This document shows positions 14,203-15,876 of a DNA stretch of 15,876 nt, piece by piece. The DNA is from Halococcaceae archaeon (GTDB taxonomy: Archaea; Halobacteriota; Halobacteria; Halobacteriales; Halalkalicoccaceae), in assembly GCA_007129135.1 (NCBI GenBank), contig SKWB01000011.1, positions 1 to 15,876 on the forward strand, in the 5' to 3' direction. Numbering within the stretch: position 1 is the stretch's first letter; each line of letters opens with the position of its first letter. The notes below the pieces were generated by a model. That model had not been told where the DNA came from. It did not search any database and worked only from the letters and a program-made list of their open reading frames with translations. The position numbers and the translations under genes were made by a program.

Positions 14203-14224
14203 CTCTCGGCGGTTCTGTGGTACG

Positions 14225-14234
14225 GAGTATAGAG
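14225..14234 (-). promoter_or_regulatory. TATA-like box of the LssY_C-like membrane gene
   Basis: The minus strand reads CTCTATACTC, centred ~27 bases before ATG 14202; a leaderless transcript is expected. Confidence 0.55.
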
Positions 14235-14267
14235 AGTGTCGGTTCGAGGGCGCTCAGCCCGTCGAAC

Positions 14268-14504
14268 TCAGTCGTCCGCGGGAGCCGGTGCGGCGGGCGA
14301 CGTGGCCCTCTCCGGTGGTATCGAGGGCGTCGGGTGGTCCCGACGGGCGCGGACGAACAGCGCGTGGGCCATGATTCCGATAGCGATCGTCGCACCCACG
14401 GGGACGGCGATCGAGAGGCTGACACCACCCAGTGCGAGCGGACCCGAGACCCCGAACAGGGTCAGGGGGATGAACAGGAGGACGAGATCGTGATATTCAG
14501 TCAT
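14268..14504 (-). CDS. Small two-helix membrane protein
   Basis: 78 residues. It begins MTEYHDLVLLFIPLTLFGVSG, then GPLALGGVSLSIAVPVGATIAIGIMAHALF, giving two hydrophobic segments around residues 7-25 and 27-50, followed by a soluble tail rich in Pro, Ala and charged residues. Short haloarchaeal membrane proteins with the lead MTEYxDLVLLFIPL and ending ...HALF are known to me as uncharacterised. No function is proposed; association with a larger membrane complex would be usual for such proteins. Its AT-rich upstream sequence has a box ~24-28 bases before the ATG. The LssY_C-like gene follows on the same strand. Confidence 0.7.
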   Translation of the reverse strand: MTEYHDLVLLFIPLTLFGVSGPLALGGVSLSIAVPVGATIAIGIMAHALFVRARRDHPTPSIPPERATSPAAPAPADD

Positions 14505-14522
14505 ACTAATTACCTTGTATGT

Positions 14523-14533
14523 GGATTAGTCAC
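14523..14533 (-). promoter_or_regulatory. Box A-like element of the small membrane protein gene
   Basis: The minus strand reads GTGACTAATCC, about 19-29 bases before ATG 14504, in an AT-rich patch (14500-14545) that also contains ACTAATTACC-type sequence on the plus strand. Confidence 0.4.
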
Positions 14534-14602
14534 TTAGTTCTTGCGTCAGAGATCCGTGTGGGAGACTGTTCAGTCAGGTGTGATGTACCCGGCGGCAGTG
14601 CG

Positions 14603-14736
14603 TAACTTATTCGTACCTTTTATTTCAGTACGGCGGAGTGAATCGAGCCGGCGTCCCGACGCCGGACGGTGGCCCTCTCGTCCGTTCGTGGGGTAGCCCG
14701 CGTCATCGGAGTGTATTAAACGGGACGGGCCGATAG
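14603..14736 (+). other. AT-rich promoter-like patch followed by hairpin and possible 32-codon ORF
   Basis: AACTTATTCG (14603-14612) and CCTTTTATTT (about 14617-14626) lie far from any recognised gene. They are followed by a perfect 7-bp stem with a four-base loop (14648-14665). A GTG at 14638, about 30 bases after the first box, opens a 32-residue frame ending at TAG 14734-14736. The patch could promote a small RNA, a leader of the downstream gene or a tiny protein; none is proven. Confidence 0.25.
14711..14720 (+). promoter_or_regulatory. Box A driving the leader ORF/phosphatidyltransferase transcript
   Basis: GTGTATTAAA is centred ~28 bases before an ATG at 14744, whereas the phosphatidyltransferase ATG is 110 bases downstream of it. 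The transcript is therefore expected to begin at or near the leader ORF. Confidence 0.55.
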
Positions 14737-14743
14737 CCGATCT

Positions 14744-14833
14744 ATGTCCGTCGAACGCGGAGGGTCGACCCTCCGGCGGCACCCACAGGTCACCGCTCGC
14801 GCCGAACCGACCGGTCCGTCGGGCCTGCCATGA
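14744..14833 (+). CDS. 29-codon leader ORF overlapping the phosphatidyltransferase start
   Basis: ATG 14744 opens a 29-residue frame starting MSVERGGSTLRR and ending GPSGLP. Its TGA at 14831-14833 overlaps the ATG of the next gene (ATGA). A box A sits ~28 bases before the ATG, so the ATG would be at or near the 5' end of the mRNA, as for other leaderless genes here. No homologue is known to me and the peptide is not acidic, so it may be a regulatory translated leader rather than a functional protein. Stop/start overlap suggests translational coupling to the phosphatidyltransferase, which lacks a good ribosome-binding sequence of its own. An 18-bp palindrome lies inside it. Confidence 0.4.
   Translation: MSVERGGSTLRRHPQVTARAEPTGPSGLP
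14758..14775. promoter_or_regulatory. Perfect 18-bp palindrome inside the leader ORF
   Basis: CGGAGGGTCGACCCTCCG is a perfect inverted repeat, about +15 to +32 relative to the predicted transcription start. In RNA it can fold as a 7-bp GC-rich stem with a four-base TCGA loop; in DNA it could bind a dimeric regulator. Confidence 0.5.
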
Positions 14834-15438
14834 CGCTCGATCAGCTCAGGGACGTCTCCGACCGTGCGATCGTCCCGTTCGTCTCGGTCGCAACGCGGCT
14901 CGGACTCAGCCCGAACGCCGTCACGACGATCGCGTTCGGAATCGCCGTCGTCGCGAGCGTCATGCTCTACCTCGGCGGCTCCGATCCGCGGTGGTACCTC
15001 CCAGCCGGCCTGCTCGTCCTCCTGAGCGGGCTGCTCGACGTGCTCGACGGCGCGCTCGCACGCGAGACCGGGACCGCCTCCGAGGCGGGTGACTTCCTCG
15101 ATCACGTCCTCGACCGGTACGGCGACGTCGTCATCCTCGCGGGACTCACGCTCGGCGTCGAACAGTACGTCCTCGGTCTGCTCGCGATCACCGGCGTCCT
15201 GCTGACGGCGTATCTGGGGACACAGGCCCAGGCGGTCGGCCTGGGGCGGATCTACGGCGGTCTGCTGGGGAGGGCGGACATCCTCGTCCTCGTAGGGCTC
15301 ACGAGCGTCGTCGCGACGTGGGTTCGCGGCGAACTCTTCGGGCTCACCGTCGTCGGCCTGTTGCTCGCCGTCTTCGCCGTCGTGAGCCACGTGACTGCGC
15401 TCCAGCGGTTCGTCTGGGCCTGGCGCGACCTCACCTGA
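14830..15438 (+). CDS. CDP-alcohol phosphatidyltransferase, archaeal phospholipid head-group enzyme
   Basis: 202 residues, normal for the family. The complete catalytic signature is present: Asp70, Asp73-Gly74, Ala77-Arg78, Gly87, Asp91 and Asp95 (D-x2-DG-x2-AR-x8-G-x3-D-x3-D), which binds two divalent metals and the CDP-alcohol. Hydrophobic helices surround it (about 29-49, 56-72, 98-130, 147-160, 168-192), giving the usual six-helix membrane fold. The enzyme replaces CMP on a CDP-archaeol-type lipid, or on a CDP-activated alcohol, with a head group such as inositol phosphate, glycerol phosphate or serine; which one is not decidable. The start ATG overlaps the stop of a 29-codon leader ORF, and no SD sequence is obvious before it. 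An antisense frame on the other strand is a composition shadow. After a 135-base gap the lipoprotein gene follows on the same strand with its own promoter. Confidence 0.9.
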   Translation: MTLDQLRDVSDRAIVPFVSVATRLGLSPNAVTTIAFGIAVVASVMLYLGGSDPRWYLPAGLLVLLSGLLDVLDGALARETGTASEAGDFLDHVLDRYGDVVILAGLTLGVEQYVLGLLAITGVLLTAYLGTQAQAVGLGRIYGGLLGRADILVLVGLTSVVATWVRGELFGLTVVGLLLAVFAVVSHVTALQRFVWAWRDLT

Positions 15439-15525
15439 TCCCCGTCCGATACGATCAGGCTCGGTTGGCGGCCCGTATCCGAGGGGTATAGCGCGACACT
15501 AAAGCGGTTCAGTGGGCGTGAGATC

Positions 15526-15536
15526 GGAATTAAGTA
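15526..15536 (+). promoter_or_regulatory. BRE/TATA-like element of the lipoprotein gene
   Basis: GGAATTAAGTA lies ~38-48 bases before ATG 15574, giving a predicted leader of about 15-20 bases. No hairpin terminator with a T tract is seen after the preceding gene. Confidence 0.45.
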
Positions 15537-15573
15537 CCGCGTAAGTATGTGGCGAGGGAGTCATCAATCTCCT

Positions 15574-15876
15574 ATGAAACGCCGTGCCCTCCTCTCGACC
15601 GCAGGCGTCGGCATTCTCGGTATCGCAGGGTGTGTCGCGGAGGACGCCGGATCGGGATCGAACGGCGACGGTAGCGACGACGACGGGGCGGACGAGACCC
15701 CGACCGAGCCACCGGAAGAGGACGACGAGGGAAGTGACGACGACGAGGGAAGTGACGACGACGAGGGAAGTGACGACGGCGACAGCGACGACGAGTTCGA
15801 AGAGGAAGGCGACGACGACGGCGCGGCCGACGACGAGGAACTCGGCGACGGCGACGGCGGCGAGACGGACAACACC
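15574..15876 (+). CDS. Tat-exported acidic lipoprotein, 3'-truncated
   Basis: 101 residues are visible and the frame is open at the window end. It begins MKRRALLSTAGVGILGIAGC: a twin-arginine RRxLL motif, a hydrophobic stretch and a lipobox (GIAGC) with Cys20, the standard haloarchaeal Tat lipoprotein signal. After the anchor comes a very acidic low-complexity region (about residues 23-101) rich in Asp, Glu, Gly and Ser, including a threefold DDEGS-type repeat. Such linkers tether a folded substrate-binding or adhesion domain to the membrane; that domain would be outside the window. The function is therefore unknown. The opposite strand holds a long serine-rich open frame that is only the reverse complement of the GAC/GAG repeats. 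Confidence 0.78.
   Translation, partial: MKRRALLSTAGVGILGIAGCVAEDAGSGSNGDGSDDDGADETPTEPPEEDDEGSDDDEGSDDDEGSDDGDSDDEFEEEGDDDGAADDEELGDGDGGETDNT
15718..15771 (+). repeat. 18-bp tandem repeat, three copies, in the lipoprotein linker
   Basis: The unit GACGACGACGAGGGAAGT (DDDEGS) is present twice exactly at 15736-15753 and 15754-15771, preceded by a near copy at 15718-15735 (EDDEGS). The exact DNA identity, beyond what the protein would need, points to recent slippage duplication; copy number may vary between strains. Confidence 0.8.

Noticed and set aside
12490..14232. 580-codon plus-strand frame and 550-codon minus-strand frame around the aminotransferase and membrane genes
   Set aside because: Both are composition shadows running across two real genes; no domain is recognisable.
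15564..15875. 103-codon serine-rich minus-strand frame at the window end
   Set aside because: It is the reverse complement of the Asp/Glu repeat codons of the lipoprotein; TCG/TCC/TCT runs arise mechanically.
1..15876. Search for CRISPR repeats, tRNA/rRNA genes, insertion sequences, toxin-antitoxin pairs and riboswitches
   Set aside because: No regularly spaced repeats, cloverleaf-like sequence, transposase motif or recognised riboswitch core was seen by eye; thiE has only a 45-base upstream gap.

Overview
The window is chromosomal DNA from a halophilic archaeon (class Halobacteria). The evidence is very high GC, proteins crowded with Asp and Glu, AT-rich box A elements centred about 25-30 bases before start codons (leaderless transcription), GTG starts, a twin-arginine lipoprotein signal and several small haloarchaeal-type proteins. 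I see no tRNA, rRNA, CRISPR array, transposase or other clear mobile element. It reads as ordinary core and accessory chromosome with tightly packed genes.

Layout. 1-939: 3' part of a thiolase-fold/DUF35 acyl-CoA protein, cut by the window edge. 941-4431: three minus-strand metabolic genes (ornithine cyclodeaminase/mu-crystallin family, enolase-superfamily acid-sugar-dehydratase-like enzyme, beta-keto acid cleavage enzyme) with a small four-cysteine protein on the opposite strand between the last two. 4672-6389: a convergent pair for nucleotide-sugar metabolism (sugar-1-phosphate nucleotidyltransferase and SDR sugar epimerase). 6679-9704: co-directional M20 metallopeptidase, thiamine phosphate synthase (thiE) and a crotonase-family protein. 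9705-10068: 364 bases with no supported gene. 10069-11621: four small proteins, two of them winged-helix-like. 11676-12899: a fold-type I PLP aminotransferase. 12907-14504: a polytopic membrane protein with an LssY_C-like domain and a small two-helix membrane protein. 14505-14829: an AT-rich intergenic region holding promoter-like boxes, a hairpin, an 18-bp palindrome and a 29-codon leader ORF. 14830-15438: CDP-alcohol phosphatidyltransferase. 15574-end: an acidic Tat lipoprotein, cut by the window edge.

How genes may work together. The dehydratase-like, cyclodeaminase-family and BKACE genes suggest a catabolic route in which a hydroxy or sugar acid, or an imino acid, is dehydrated or reduced and a beta-keto acid is cleaved with acetyl-CoA. 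The substrate cannot be read from sequence. The nucleotidyltransferase and epimerase probably make an activated sugar for surface glycans.

Most notable: (1) a leaderless-looking 29-codon ORF containing a perfect 18-bp palindrome, whose TGA overlaps the ATG of the CDP-alcohol phosphatidyltransferase, with a weaker parallel before the nucleotidyltransferase; (2) a cyclodeaminase-family protein in which, by eye, three signature OCD residues are replaced; (3) a crotonase lacking both catalytic glutamates. I found no clear new multi-gene defence or mobile system. The strongest candidate for something undescribed is the 5' control region before the phosphatidyltransferase, followed by the OCD-like/dehydratase/BKACE cluster.
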